Assembly: GCF_018873765.1 (NCBI RefSeq)
Contig: NC_057925.1
Coordinates: 42,873,010-42,937,009 of the forward strand
DNA length: 64,000 nt
Source: Telopea speciosissima
Taxonomy: Eukaryota > Streptophyta > Magnoliopsida > Proteales > Proteaceae
Reading direction: 5' to 3'
Shown one piece after another: positions 32,015 to 43,648 of the stretch. Within the stretch, counting starts at the first letter, position 1. Each line of letters begins with the position of its first letter. The notes under the pieces are model-generated. The model ran no database searches and had not been told where the DNA came from. It saw only the letters and a program-made list of their open reading frames with translations. The translations under genes and the position numbers were made by a program.

Positions 32015-33353
32015 TTGGTGACGTTACGATATCCTAGCAGAGCTTCAAAGCATACCAACAAATGTAAAGTTTCAAATTAAATACTTTCCTTCTATTGCTT
32101 CCACATGTGTTGACAAGATGATATGTGGCTTAATAGATCATTTGGGGTGACACAAACATTAGTTCTTTATGAGATACAAACTCGAGTGTCCTGCATAGCA
32201 GGCATAGCAGGGTTGAACTCCCATAAGAGGGTTGGGTGTGAGCTAAAGAAGGGGTTAAACTCTTGCCCCATTGATGTGAAATCCTGAATGAGTTAAAATA
32301 TGAGAGTTATTGTAAGATTACCCAACAATTGGGCCCTCCTGAACAGATTCTTTAGATATTTGATAAGCATGCTTAGGGATTGTAGGAAGACATAGAGAGC
32401 CGGGAGGGAAACACAGTGGTGGAGGGCCGGGATAGGTGAAGGTTGGGGGAAGGGTGGGGTGGGGTTGTAAAGGGGCTTTAGTATGGACGAAATTTTTTAT
32501 TTCATGGGAGGCTGGTTTCGTGCACTCTAGTGTCTAAGCGCAAAAGCCACACAAGCATGGATTGTTCTCTCCCTTCTCTCTCTTCTCAGGGTTGGACATG
32601 TGGCCAAATTTTGGTAAGCTAACGGCATACAACCAATCACAAGGCTAGACCCAAGAGGGCAAGGGGGTCTTTTCCAAAGTGGAAGGAGACAGGATGACAC
32701 ATACTGGGTACCCTGGCAAGGTATCAGTATTAGTCTCAGTTGATACCAATTCAACATCAATAAAGATTAAAAAATAATAAAATATTAATAAAAATCGATT
32801 TTATCCCTAGACGAATCGTTATATCATTATGACACCAAATCGTCATATTGCCAAATCGCAACCATATTGTCAAATTGTCATATCACCAAATTGCTGTCAT
32901 GGAGCCAAATCTCAAAATCACCACCATGGTGTCAAATCGTAACTATGGCTCCATAACGCGAAATTGCTAAATCGTCACATCATCAAATTGCCGCCAAATC
33001 GCCGCCATTGTGCCAAATTAATAAATCATCATATAGCGCTATGTCGACCATCATGTATCAGTATTTGATTGTCTAGGAATGATACTGATTTTACTATTAT
33101 ATTATCTTTTAATCTTTATTGGTATTAGAAGGGATCAATACGTAAAACCATAGTATCGAGACGGGATAAAATAAAAAAAATGGATTTTGAATAAAAAATT
33201 TAAAAAGAAGTATAGAAGTAAAGAAAATTATTGTGATAGATTTAATAAGAATGTGTCTAAAGAGGAGTCTACGTAGTTTGTAACCAACCTAAGAAACCAG
33301 TTTGTGGGTTCTATAAGGATTCCAAATACCACAAATAGGGCATGATGAGGGGT
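32015..33353. other. Intergenic; MITE-like patch and degenerate short-period repeat
   Basis: 32,440-32,560 has family A MITE-like text ('TTTTTTATTTCATGGGAGG', 'AGCCACACAAGCATGG'). 32,640-32,720 resembles 17,650-17,730. 32,800-33,050 is a degenerate tandem repeat of 'CAAATCG(T/C)' units with 'CCGCCA' variants. No gene is recognised. Confidence 0.45.
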
Positions 33354-33762
33354 AGGGGTATCAACTGATTGGACCCGCTCAGGCCTAATCGGTCCCCACT
33401 AATTTAAGACATTGCTTCATTTTTACCCTTTTGGGAAATTGGGTCTCGTAGACTAGGACATGAACATGTTTTCATTCAGTCGATTAATTACCAGACCATA
33501 ATCGGGCTCTATTAATTTGGCTATAATCCAGCTATAAATGGGTTAATAGACTAATCGGACTATAAACGGTCCTTAAATGGGCTAAATGGGCTTAAATGAG
33601 CTATTATAAACGACCAGTTATCGATCGATCACAATATTCGATCAACCTTCGGGCCACTACCTAGCACCTAGAATGCTCGATTTTTAATTGGTTAGTGTTC
33701 AAGAGTCGAGCTCAACATGTTTTAATAATTGATCGGGCCACGGCCCAACTTTTGACAGTCCT
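33354..33762. mobile_element. Possible non-autonomous hAT-like element
   Basis: Left end AGGGGTATCAACTGATTGG and complement of the right end AGGACTGTCAAAAGTTGGG are similar to each other and to the ends of the 8,736 and 18,857 elements. No clear duplication flanks it. Confidence 0.4.
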
Positions 33763-36018
33763 AATCAAGAGGACTTTTACTAATTTTATTTAATTTGAGG
33801 GAAAAATGTCGCAACGCTAGCTATAAATGTAACATTAAACGCAATGGACAGATCTCAGGCGTTGATTAAATAATCTTAAATCTCAACCATTGAAAATATA
33901 AAAGCATTCAACCTGCAACCGGCTTTCCCACCGTCTTCTTCTTCTTCAGCTCCTGACCTCACCCCATCCTTCCTGAAAAAGACTGGTGAACGTTCCCCAT
34001 TTCTGGCGAAATCATCTATCTTCCCGGAGCTCCTTCTGAGCTTGAAAACAAATATGAAAACAACCCCTCGTTTGGTTTATCTTCGAGCTTACAACATCTT
34101 TGGTTGCCAGTTCCTCTCAATACCTCACACCGTGAAATTTCAAATTTTGAAAGAGAACATTAGGAAGAAGAACAGAGAAGTTTTTGCCTTTTGGAAAAAA
34201 TCGACTGGGTATGGAATCAAGTACGGATGGTGAAAACTGAAAACCCCATCTACCATTTAATAAAATGAGATGCAGGGCTCTTGCAGCCTCTTTACAGTTT
34301 ACACTCGAAAATAAAAAAAGAAACAAATGAAACCATTGTAGCAAAGAAAAAGAACTACCTTGAATAAACCCTAAATTCAAAAGGTCCTTCATCATCACTT
34401 GGAATCGTCTTACTCCCTTAGAGGAACTCCATTTTCCCCCCCTTTATTTACAACCTCAATGTCTTGAGCTCAGTCCACAAATGCTTTTTAATTGAGAGAG
34501 GGAGAGTAAGCGAGGGAATGCTCATGAGATAAGAATAAGCTTATTTCATCCATAAGAGGTAATAAATGGTGGAAGATCTCCACCGAGGGAGTTCTCCCTT
34601 TCAAAAACCCTAGGCAGAGTAGAGAGATGCGATGATTTTGCAGTACTCTATGTGAGAGATGGAGTTTTTGGATTTCACTCAACCCAATTACTAAATGAAG
34701 TAGGTCATTTCAATTGGAGAAATAGTGGTCTCCATAAAGGAGATTAGAGCAGCAGGGGTGCTTGCAGCTATGGAGTAATCCCTCTCTTCCCTTATAAACC
34801 CATTCTTTGCAAACCTTGAGAGACAACCAATTTACCAAAAAAAAAAACTAAAAGCGACGACCAAAGGATCGTTTGAACAAAAGGATATTTCTGATAATAT
34901 CTGACTGAGGTTGCAGTGAGATCTCACAGTTCTTTGTCCAAGTTGCCGCCTCCAGTTTTGATTAACCTGGCTAAACTGAAAAACCATCACAGTTCTTTGT
35001 CCGAGTTCTCCTCTGCGTAGAAGAAGAAGAAACTAGCAGCAACTCTTCGATTTTGCTAGGGGAGTTAATTGATTAGATCTAATTTGTCCCCATCGATTTA
35101 AAATCCCACCACTCAAGCTTGAAGTTTTTGCAATAGAATATCGTCGGTTAGTTACTGATTAAAAGCCCCCTCGTCGACGAAATCGAATCCAACGGAGAAA
35201 TCCCCTAAATCACATGAAGCACTCCCCTGCAACAAGGAAGAATAGGAAAAAGAAGAAACCTGCCGTCACGGTGAGCAGGTTGATGGATTTATTTATTCAA
35301 TGACTACGATTAAAAGGTATAAGTTTCAACGGTTAAGATATAGGTGTTGTGCTTAGGGGTGAGTTTAACGTTTTGGAGTGTAGTGCTACTACCAGTCACC
35401 CTTAATTTCATAGTTTACTGGGTAAGGGATCAACATGCTGTTGGTGTGGGATGATATCTTGCACGCCAAGTCAATGAGAGCATGGGAGGGAGCGTCACAT
35501 GGTTCGTATACAACGAGCCCACATGTCAAGGAGGAGAGAGGGTGTGAAAGAGTGCATGTATCGGTAGCATATGGAGGCCCATCAATTGTATTTCATGGTA
35601 GTTTGATGAGGACTAAAATTTTGTACAACTCATAAATCAAAGTTTCAGTTCAATTGTAGTTGGCCAAGTGGAAAAATAGAGCATTCGAAAATTTGCGATA
35701 AAAGGATGCATAAAAAGGCTTAGAGCATCTAGAAGGTGCACGATAGTAAATGGGAGGATGCATGCTTGAATTTAAGAATGGAATCTAACAATTGACAATC
35801 CGACTATTAGATAGGAAAAAAAGAAGGCTGCTCCTACTAGGATGCTACCTACGTCCAAACATAGGAAGGGGGAAGTGATGCCCACTCATTGCGAAATGAA
35901 AAATCTCACCCTTGTTGGATGCCTTGCGCTTAGGGCCCATGCAGCCTGGCAGCGATCCACCTTCCAAATATATAACTAAGATTTTGGAAAACATTACCTT
36001 CCATTGTTACAGGGATAA
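33763..36018. other. Intergenic, degenerate; no gene recognised
   Basis: 33,900-35,300 has CT- and GAA-rich tracts like plant 5' leaders and several short open frames on both strands. None matches a family I know. It may hold remnants of a lost gene or an unrecognised repeat. Confidence 0.4.
35830..35965. mobile_element. hAT-type MITE (family A), diverged
   Basis: Shares 'GTCCAAACATAGGAAGGGGGAAGTGATG', 'GAAATGAAAAATCTCACC' and 'CATGCAGCCTGGCAGCGATCC' with the 14,714 copy (same orientation). Ends are decayed. Confidence 0.5.
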
Positions 36019-36026
36019 TTATCTTT

Positions 36027-36217
36027 AGGGGAATAGAACGCTACCTGGTCGTGCGCCTTGCGAGGCGACCACACCCATACACACAACCGCCTTGGGTCGC
36101 TTGGAAAATCCATCCTTTAAATGGGGGCAAAGCAGTCACTTCCAGGCACCCCAAAGAGGTTCTATGTTTAGGCATGGTGGCCACGCTAGCGTAGGATCGG
36201 GTAGTGTTCTTTCTCCC
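36027..36217. mobile_element. hAT-type MITE with perfect 8-bp duplication
   Basis: Flanked by TTATCTTT at 36,019-36,026 and 36,218-36,225. Left end AGGGGAATAGAACGCTACCTGGTC and the complement of the right end GGGAGAAAGAACACTACCCGATC form ~23-bp inverted repeats. Ends are shared with family A ('CGCTACCTGG'). Confidence 0.8.
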
Positions 36218-36299
36218 TTATCTTTATTATAATGATTTTTTTGGTAAACCTTATATTATAATGAGTGACAATATTTTTTGGTAAAAATAATGATTGACA

Positions 36300-37404
36300 A
36301 TATTACTAAAACCAAATGATAATTTTAACTCTTTGTTTCTCTCCTCCTGTGAATAAATCATTATGACCATTAGAAAGTCGTCCAGGCGAACACGCAGACG
36401 AAGATGGAGATGAAGGTGAAGACGCAGGCAAAGGCGAAGACAAAGATGAAGATGAAGACGAAAACAAGTTTGTGGTAGGGGATGAATTGGAGGACAACGC
36501 TGCAGTAGCCTGGAATAATGTTCTAGTGGTTTTGGCTGGTATGGTCAAGGAGAGATGGAGGTGGGTTATGTAGAGCTTAGATTTTCAAATACATTGCTAT
36601 ATGGATACAATTTCATGACGTTCTAGGTGAGTTACTATATCTCAATTTAGAGAGTGCTACTACACTATGGTATAAGAACTCGCGAGCTTGGGCCTGCAAT
36701 GCCGTTGTAACTCCACCACTGATCTCAATCGTCGGTGTTGTTACAATGATTCTTCATGGATATTTCTTTCAACCAACCTTTGCATTAAATGATTATAACT
36801 CTACTCAAATGGTTACACATCTAAATGCTCAAGGTGTGGCCATCGGTTACACCACCACATTCTCTACTACAATGGTTAATGCTCATCAATTTCCATAGTT
36901 GACCGGTGGTTACATGTCTTCAATTTCATCAGTTTCAGTATCTCTTAATGAGAATAAATTATCACAATTTCACCCATTTCATGCTCTTAAGAATCATTAT
37001 AGGGTTCATCAACCCCGACAAGTGAGGAGTGGTTGCACTTCCATTACAGGTGGCAATGAGCTTCTTCAATCAGTTACGAATCATATTAGCCTTTAATTTC
37101 TCAACAATCAAGTAGTATTAACCATAATGGTACAACTGGCCAATGATATGTTAAATGCTGCAGTGTTATAAGGACTCTCTACGAATAATGCCCCAATGGA
37201 TATGACCATTACAGCTCCTTTGGCATCTACTTTGGAATCATATATTTTTGTTTTTATTTCAAGGGAGGAAAACAATGCGGTTGACTCCCTTGTCAGGAGG
37301 GCCTAGTTCTTAGCACGTGGAACTGTTTGGCAAACTTCCATTCCATGGTTTAATGAAGCTTGTAATTTAGAATCCATGTGTACTACACATTCTTGTCATT
37401 AATA
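36300..37404 (+). pseudogene. Degenerate coding remnant with an RNase H-like tail
   Basis: At 37,240-37,404 the reading 'SREENNAVDSLVRRA' followed by 'GTVWQTSIPWFNEACNLE' fits the C-terminus of a LINE-type RNase H domain. Upstream, 36,350-36,490 is purine-rich and reads as Glu/Asp-rich repeats; 36,800-37,100 has short open frames without recognised similarity. Most likely a decayed retroposon, but the upstream part is unassigned. Confidence 0.4.
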
Positions 37405-37810
37405 TTATTGACGGATACTTATCTTCACTGCTCACCTCCAACAACTCTCTTATATCTCTATCTTCAACAATTTTCATATATCCGGACCCTCAAAATGTGT
37501 TGTGTAACTCATATAGATTAGGTTTCACTTAGTTGGATCAGACTAGACTTCTCTCTCTCATACATGGTAATCTATCCACTCACAGTTTCTAACATCGTGA
37601 CTTTGGAAAATTAAGAAAGAAATCTTATTTTTCTATTTTCATAGTTTGGGATTTGTTCTGATCAGCTCTCTTGCCATGACGCATCAGCTGATACAACGAC
37701 AAATGGGAATTCCATTACTGAAGGGGAGTTGGCAGATCTTGATCCTTGGGTCGACAGCAAGGGCCTTGCAGAGGTGGTAACGTGGACTTATCAGAACTTT
37801 AGGGGTATGA
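37405..37810. other. Intergenic, nothing recognised
   Basis: Short open frames only. Confidence 0.45.
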
Positions 37811-38750
37811 GGAATATTGGGTGCATTTTAGGGGTACGTGTATTTTAGTTTTGTTTTTTTTTTTATATTTATGGTCAAACGCTTTTTTCATCTTTTAAGT
37901 CTATAAAGCCCCTGTCCCACAGAGATGGTTTCCGATGACAAAACCTGCAAATCGTTTAGGGTACTTGAAAATGCCCTTCTTATGTAGCTTGCTCCTACAT
38001 TCTTTGCATATTTGAACACTTGGTTGGTCACCTACAACATTGCTTGCAATCAAAAGCTTCAATTGGATCAAAATCCCTAATTTTAGGGTAGGGTTGAGGA
38101 TATTGTTCTTGGTAATTGAAGATTGCTTGCAATCAGAAGCTTCAATTGGATCAATTGGTTTATCTGTATTGTGAAATTGGGTTAGAAGCAAAGGATGGCT
38201 AGAGGTAGAAGGAAGTTAATTTCAGAAAGATCTATGCCTTCTCATGTGGGAAATCACATCTCTCAGGGATGACCCTTCACAGAATAGGATTTGCCGAAAA
38301 AATTAATGTTGAGTCTTTTGAGAGAAGTTTCAGAAATAGAAGATGGATTTTGGGAAACGATTTGGGGAAGATGAGGGCATTTTAGTAATTATGCCTTAGC
38401 AAGGGCATTTTGGTAATTAAGTTGGATTAGGTTCTTAAGAATAAATAATGGGGGTAAAAGGGTCTTTTCAAATTAGGTTAAGACAAAAATGTATTTTCAT
38501 ATTATGAACAAATAGATCAGGGCAATTAGATCTTTTCAAATTTAGAAAAGATAAAAGAAAAGGTAATTTGATCAAGTTTTTAGCTCTTAATGCCTAAATT
38601 TAACGGAATTTGTAGAGGTGTAAGTTTGTAGAGGTGTAAGACAAGAGAAATATTGGGTGCATTGGGTGCATTTTAGGGATACGTGTAACTTACCTTTTTT
38701 AAAATTTTTTTTTTTTATATGGTCAAACGCTTTTTTCATCCTTTAAATCT
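37811..38750. repeat. Pair of ~90-105 bp direct repeats around ~745 bp
   Basis: 'ATATTGGGTGCATTTTAGGG(G/A)TACGTGTA' followed by a T-run and 'ATGGTCAAACGCTTTTTTCATC' occurs at about 37,815-37,900 and 38,648-38,748. The segment between holds a further 33-bp direct repeat (38,039-38,071 and 38,122-38,154, one mismatch). The minus-strand frame at 37,901-38,191 ends in a Cys-containing stretch ('VQICKECRSKLHKKG') but matches no family I know. Confidence 0.6.
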
Positions 38751-38756
38751 TTAACT

Positions 38757-39088
38757 ATGACTAAACAATCTACCTAGATTAACCAATTTGTTGGATATTT
38801 GTGTGTTCGATTTATTTATTTTAATTAATCTACTCCTACTTTCATCAAAAACCATTCTAGGCTAAACAACTATTACTAAACAATCTAGTTAGACTAAACA
38901 ATTTGTGGGATCTTTGTGTGTTTGATTTATTTATTTTAATTAATCTACTCCTACTTTCATCAAAAACCATTCTAGACTAAACAATTTATTGGATCTTTGT
39001 GTGTGATTTATTTTAATTAATCTTTTTTTTTTTTTTTTGGGGTAAATGATTTACTTTAATTAATCTTCTCCTACTTTCCTTAAAAAAA
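38757..39088. repeat. Tandem repeat, ~100-115 bp unit, about 2.7 copies
   Basis: 'CTAAACAATCTA', 'GGAT(A/C)TTTGTGTGTTCGATTTATT' and 'TTAATTAATCTACTCCTACTTTC' recur in order, starting near 38,761, 38,876 and 38,975. It ends ~330 bp before the PMP22 start codon. Confidence 0.75.
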
Positions 39089-39423
39089 AACAAAAACCTA
39101 AGTTCCAGAGTGTGAAGATATCATAAAGACGCAAAAGACGAAAGCAAGAGGTAGAAGAAGATAGGCAGGAAGCAGAAGATCCGGCATCGATGGTAATCGA
39201 TTCATCCCATAAGATTCTGCACCACAGTTTTCCGAACAGGTTACATGGAAGAACAGTCCGATGTTGACATAACAGAGAAGTAGAAGTAGAAGAGAATCAC
39301 AGCGAATACCCCAAAAAAGCTTTCCTTTCTTGTTCGTCAGTCTTCTCTGTCTTGTTAGGCCGGGGGCGGGGTTGGGTGCGGCGATCGATTTGGAACTTGA
39401 GAGAAGAAGAACAAGAGCGAATT

Positions 39424-42400
39424 ATGGGAGAAGTAGCCAAGAAGGGATGGCAACAGTACATGTTACAGCTTCAGCATCACCCCTTGAGAACTAAGGTCCG
39501 ATTGCGCGCAATATCGCGCCCTTTTTCTCCCCCGATATTTGGGTCTGATAACCAATTGGAATTTAGTTTAATTTATGACGAATCTAAGTTGAAATTATTG
39601 TCCTTCTCTTTCATTTTGTTTGATAACTGTTTTGTGTGATTGCAGGCGATTACTGCCGGTGTGTTGGCCGCAATCAGCGATTCAATTTCTCAGAAACTCT
39701 CCGGTATTCAGAAACTCCAGCTGAGACGGCTTCTTCTTAAAGTGGTAAACTTTATGTTTTTTTTTTCCTTCCTGGGGTACCTATAGAAGTCACATGCTAT
39801 GAAGTGTTATTTCGATCAAATTCTGAATTTATTATTTTTCACTATTTCACTATCATAAGAAAATTTTCTGTGATTTCCTTCTCCATGTTGGTAGTACACT
39901 CTCGGTCAATCAATTCAATGCGCTTTGTATTTCAACCACAAGATGGGTTTGATCTGGCTTAAACGAAACAATGATGAAAATGGATTTGAGATACTGGGTG
40001 AGGAATTAAGTTTGAGATCAAAGAATTAATTTAACGAAATCTTTAATCAACTGATGGTCCTTTTTATTGGGGGGGGGGTGAATAAGCAATTTATTCAACA
40101 AGGCCCAAGGAAACACCGGGCTCTCCTCTTACAAAGGAAAACCGGGGAGAGCTACGAAGGAGTTCGAGTTCTAGAGTAACCCTCAGGTTGAGTTTACATC
40201 ATTACTTCAATAAGAAGACTCCCTCCATGGGTCTCCCCCCCTAAAAAACAAAAAAAGTTTGTTGGGGTTATGCTGCCATAGAATTCCAGTAGATGTTTGT
40301 TGTTTATCTCCATGATGTCAGTTGATGCAGGTAAGATTCTAGCTAACACGTGTGGTTATTTACTAGAAAATGAGAAAGCTTTTGCTGAACTGGGTAAGGG
40401 TAAATTATATTAATATTGTCCTAGGCCAGAGTCCTAGTATCAGTGCAAGCTTTTCCAGCCCTTGTGAGAAAAACTTCTGGTTAGATATTTTTCTTCCCAG
40501 GAATGATAAAGATGGTCTTGTTTGAATATATTGACATACATGATGCCTATAGGTGTAACTGCAAGCAATACTGCAATAGATAGAGCAGTAACTCACCAAG
40601 ATAATTTCTTCTAGGAGGTGGTCAGAAACAGGCAAAGAAATATTATTATGCATATATGAATCCGTATCTATATTTCTTTGTTCATGAAAGTCCTAATTCG
40701 TTAATTTCAGCTGTTTGGATTTGCTTATGGAGGACCTTTTGGGCACTTCTTACATTTACTGATGGATAAAATTTTCAGGGGGAAGAAGGACACAAAAACA
40801 GTTGCCAAGAAGGTGTTTCACTGACCTCCCCTAAAATCTCATTGTGCTACATTTCAACAGTAAAATGAATTTTGGTTAATTTCCCATGTGCTTGGATCTT
40901 AAATTTAGGTACCATTGCCATCTAGTCAGTGAAATGCTTCTGACATGGCTGGTCATATTCTTTTCAGGTGTTGCTGGAACAATTGACCTCTTCCCCTTGG
41001 AACAACATACTTTTTATGTTATACTATGGGCTGGTCGTTGAGGGTAAGCCCATTCAAGTTATTCTCTAAGAGTTCAAGGGGGATTGTTAGTTGTCCAATC
41101 AACCTAAAATTTGTTCCTAGAACATGCATAGTTCGAGGTCTGGAGTATGGTTTCAGCCAGTCCAAAAACTGAGTTGTCTCAGTGAGATACCGAGATCTCG
41201 GCCGAGTTCATGCATTTTTTTTTTAAAATTTTGGCCCTTGGTTTTGGAGACCATATGACCTAATTAGGTCATGAAACTTGCAGGACAGCCTATTTAGGAC
41301 CTATACCATGGTGGACCCTAGGTTGGTAGTAACACTGTGTATATATATACTGAATTACTGAAATGGCAGATTCCCTGCAATCATTAGTATTAGAACACAT
41401 ATAATTCAAGTAAAGCAACTTAAATAATCAATAGGAATTATTAACCCTATTTTTTTCAATTTTTTTTGTGAAGAAAAATTGAAAAAATTTTAAAAGCAGA
41501 AAATATTTTATGACTCTGTCAATAAGTCATAGATCGGGCAACAATGTTCAACATATATAAATTCGAACACCAACAATCAAGTATTGGTCATGTTTTTTTT
41601 ATGCAAAAATTACTTTTGGAGAAAAATGTGTTACCTTCAAGTTCAAATCTCCTCCAACGAAGGTTGTTGGGCAGCAAATCTCCTCAAAATGTTATTGTTG
41701 AGCAACAAATCCTCTTGTTCCAAGCTTGTTTGGTAAGATTCGGAGCAAATAGGAGATTGGGGGGAGGGGGGAGGGGGGAGGGAGGGGGGGAGAGTTTCTT
41801 CAAAAACTGGTGAAACCAGTCGAGTCCACTGAGAACAGGTCGAAAATTTTGACCGAGAATAGTTGAGTCGTGGTATGTATAGAAGGCAGTTTGTAACATT
41901 TTGACTGATACGAAATTTCGGTTGAGAAATTGCTATTTTCTTGTTTCGTGTGTGGTTTTGACTTGGTAGTAGAAAAAAACGAAATTTTGACCGAGAATAG
42001 TTGAGTTGTGGTATTTATAGAAGGCAGTTTGTAACATTTTCACTGATTCGAAATTTCGGTTAAGAAATTGCTATTTTCCTGTTTCGTGTGTGGTTTTTAC
42101 TTGGTAGTAGAAAAAAACGAAATTTTTACCGAGATCTCGTACCATGCGGAGCATATTTAAAGTATCAAATCCTGCTTGAAGTGGATGCGTAACAGATCCC
42201 AAATTTTTAACCATAGCCAAACCCTTAACCCCTGGATGAGACTAATCTTAGGTTGTGTTTGGTATGCATTCTTGGGAAAGATTCTAGATCTAGAATGCAT
42301 TCTGGAAACGAGAAAATAGAGAAGAATCATGTTTCAGAATGCGGTTCTAGACCCAGTATCTATTCCGAGAATACATACCAAACACCACCTTAATCTGTTC

Positions 42401-42985
42401 AAGTAAGCTTTGAACTGTATTAGTTAATTTTGGTTTTCTTCAGATCATTCTGCTGATAGAATTATTGGGAAGAATAATGCTACATTTGGTTACCAGCAGG
42501 AGGTATCACTGGAAAATTTCATGTTTAATTCTCGATGTTATTATACTTATTAAGTCTTTTACATGCAGGAAGAACCTGGAATCAGATTAGGGGTAAAATC
42601 AAGAAGGATTATCCTTCTGTGCAGTTGACAGCATGGATGGTATTTATGCCAGCTTCTTTGTCTTACAGATGCTAATTGTGGTGATCAATTATATGGAAAC
42701 AGTGCGTCTGATTGAATTTGAAGTTCTTGAATTGATAATGTGCAGTTTTGGCCAATTGTGGGATGGGTAAATCACCAATACATGCCTCTGCAGTTTCGTG
42801 TCATCTTTCACAGCTGTGTTGCATGCTGCTGGTATCAGTTCTGCCTGGATTGTCTGTGATTTTTCTTTACTATTATTGTGTTCTTAGTTCCATGTTTCAA
42901 ATCAAAGTGATTGGCTGATTTTCCATTCATCAGGGGAATATTTCTGAATCTACGAGCAAGGTCTATAATGCAAGCTAAGGGATAG
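39424..42985 (+). CDS. PMP22: Peroxisomal membrane protein PMP22 (Mpv17/PMP22 family)
   Basis: Seven coding exons join in frame: 39,424-39,495, 39,646-39,744, 40,711-40,812, 40,968-41,043, 42,569-42,639, 42,746-42,831 and 42,934-42,985, all with GT...AG introns, giving 185 residues (Arabidopsis PMP22 has about 190). It starts MGEVAKKGWQQYMLQLQHHP and carries 'LRTKAITAGVLAAISDSISQ', 'KLSGIQKLQLRRLLLKV', 'RGKKDTKTVAKKVLLEQLTS', 'PSVQLTAWMFWPIVGW' and 'WGIFLNLRARS', all diagnostic of plant PMP22. Four membrane spans are expected for the family. It sits in the peroxisomal membrane and is thought to affect its permeability or biogenesis. The frame is intact. Intron 4 (1.5 kb) carries a repeat insertion and a Tourist MITE. 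Confidence 0.93.
41120..42180. mobile_element. Unclassified repeat insertion in PMP22 intron 4
   Basis: Bounded roughly by 'GATACCGAGATCTCGGCCGAG' text near 41,188 and 'ACCGAGATCTCGTACC' near 42,128, so similar short palindromic motifs stand at both ends. Inside are a G-rich run (41,757-41,792) and a two-copy tandem repeat. The same kind of 'CCGAGAT(AT)CTCGG' and 'TTTCGACC' text occurs at 62.3 and 63.6 kb. The element class is unknown. Confidence 0.45.
41842..42118. repeat. Tandem duplication, 139/138-bp unit
   Basis: Two units (41,842-41,980 and 41,981-42,118) starting 'GAAATTTTGACCGAGAATAG' and ending 'TTGGTAGTAGAAAAAAAC', nearly identical by eye; a third start ('GAAATTTTTACCGAGATC') follows directly. 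Confidence 0.85.
42251..42389. mobile_element. Tourist-like (PIF/Harbinger) MITE, TTA duplication
   Basis: TIRs GGTTGTGTTTGGTATGCATT and complement of AATACATACCAAACACCACC, flanked by TTA at 42,248-42,250 and 42,390-42,392. Sister of the copy at 18,397. Lies in PMP22 intron 4. Confidence 0.8.
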
Positions 42986-43239
42986 GTAGATTTAGAGAGG
43001 AAATCGACCCAACACAAGAGGCTGTGGAAAGGTAATTGTCTACAGTGACAGTATTCCTTATACCTCTGGCAGCATTTGCTTTTCTTGAGATTGACTGTTT
43101 CATAGTCTCTTTTATATATACTTGATAATTGTAACCAAGCATTGCCCATTGTTATCACTATTCTGTTCAAATACTCGATAATCTATAGGAAAGATACCAT
43201 GAATGTTATTTATCCAAGTGTCGTTAGAAAGCTTATTAA

Positions 43240-43244
43240 GAGTA
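43240..43244. repeat. Target-site duplication (GAGTA), left
   Basis: Same 5 bp as 56,760-56,764, flanking the LTR element. Confidence 0.8.
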
Positions 43245-43648
43245 TGTAGAAAGCCTAGGACCGGTAACCAGTAACCTTAGAGAGGAGAATAGAGAGAAGA
43301 AAGAAGAAGAGAAGAGTAGCTGTAAGGGGAGGAACCGTATGTCTTATTTTGCTTCCTCCCTTAAGTATCTTATTTATAATAAAACCATTACAATCATAAA
43401 AAGAAAAGGAAACTAAACCTAATCTAAAATAGGTAGCTAACTTAGACTAGGAAACTGACTCCTAACTCCTAACAATTAAAGACATAAAACAATAAAGGAA
43501 ACCATAATGGACTCAACCACAATAGGGACACTCCCCCAATCGTGGTACATTTCTCAACACTCCCCCTCAAGCTGGATTATACAAATAAGAGAAGAAGGAA
43601 AATCCAGCTTGAACTAAATAAAAAAAGAACTCCATAATAATGCTAACA
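43245..43648 (-). repeat. 3' LTR of the retroelement
   Basis: 404 bp, about 96 percent identical to 56,356-56,759 by eye count. Confidence 0.88.

Noticed and set aside
37901-38191. Minus-strand frame with a C-x2-C pair
   Set aside because: Only one Cys pair and no family match; lies between direct repeats, so probably chance.
39352-39423. In-frame upstream extension of PMP22 exon 1
   Set aside because: It begins at TTG, not ATG; the family match starts at 39,424.
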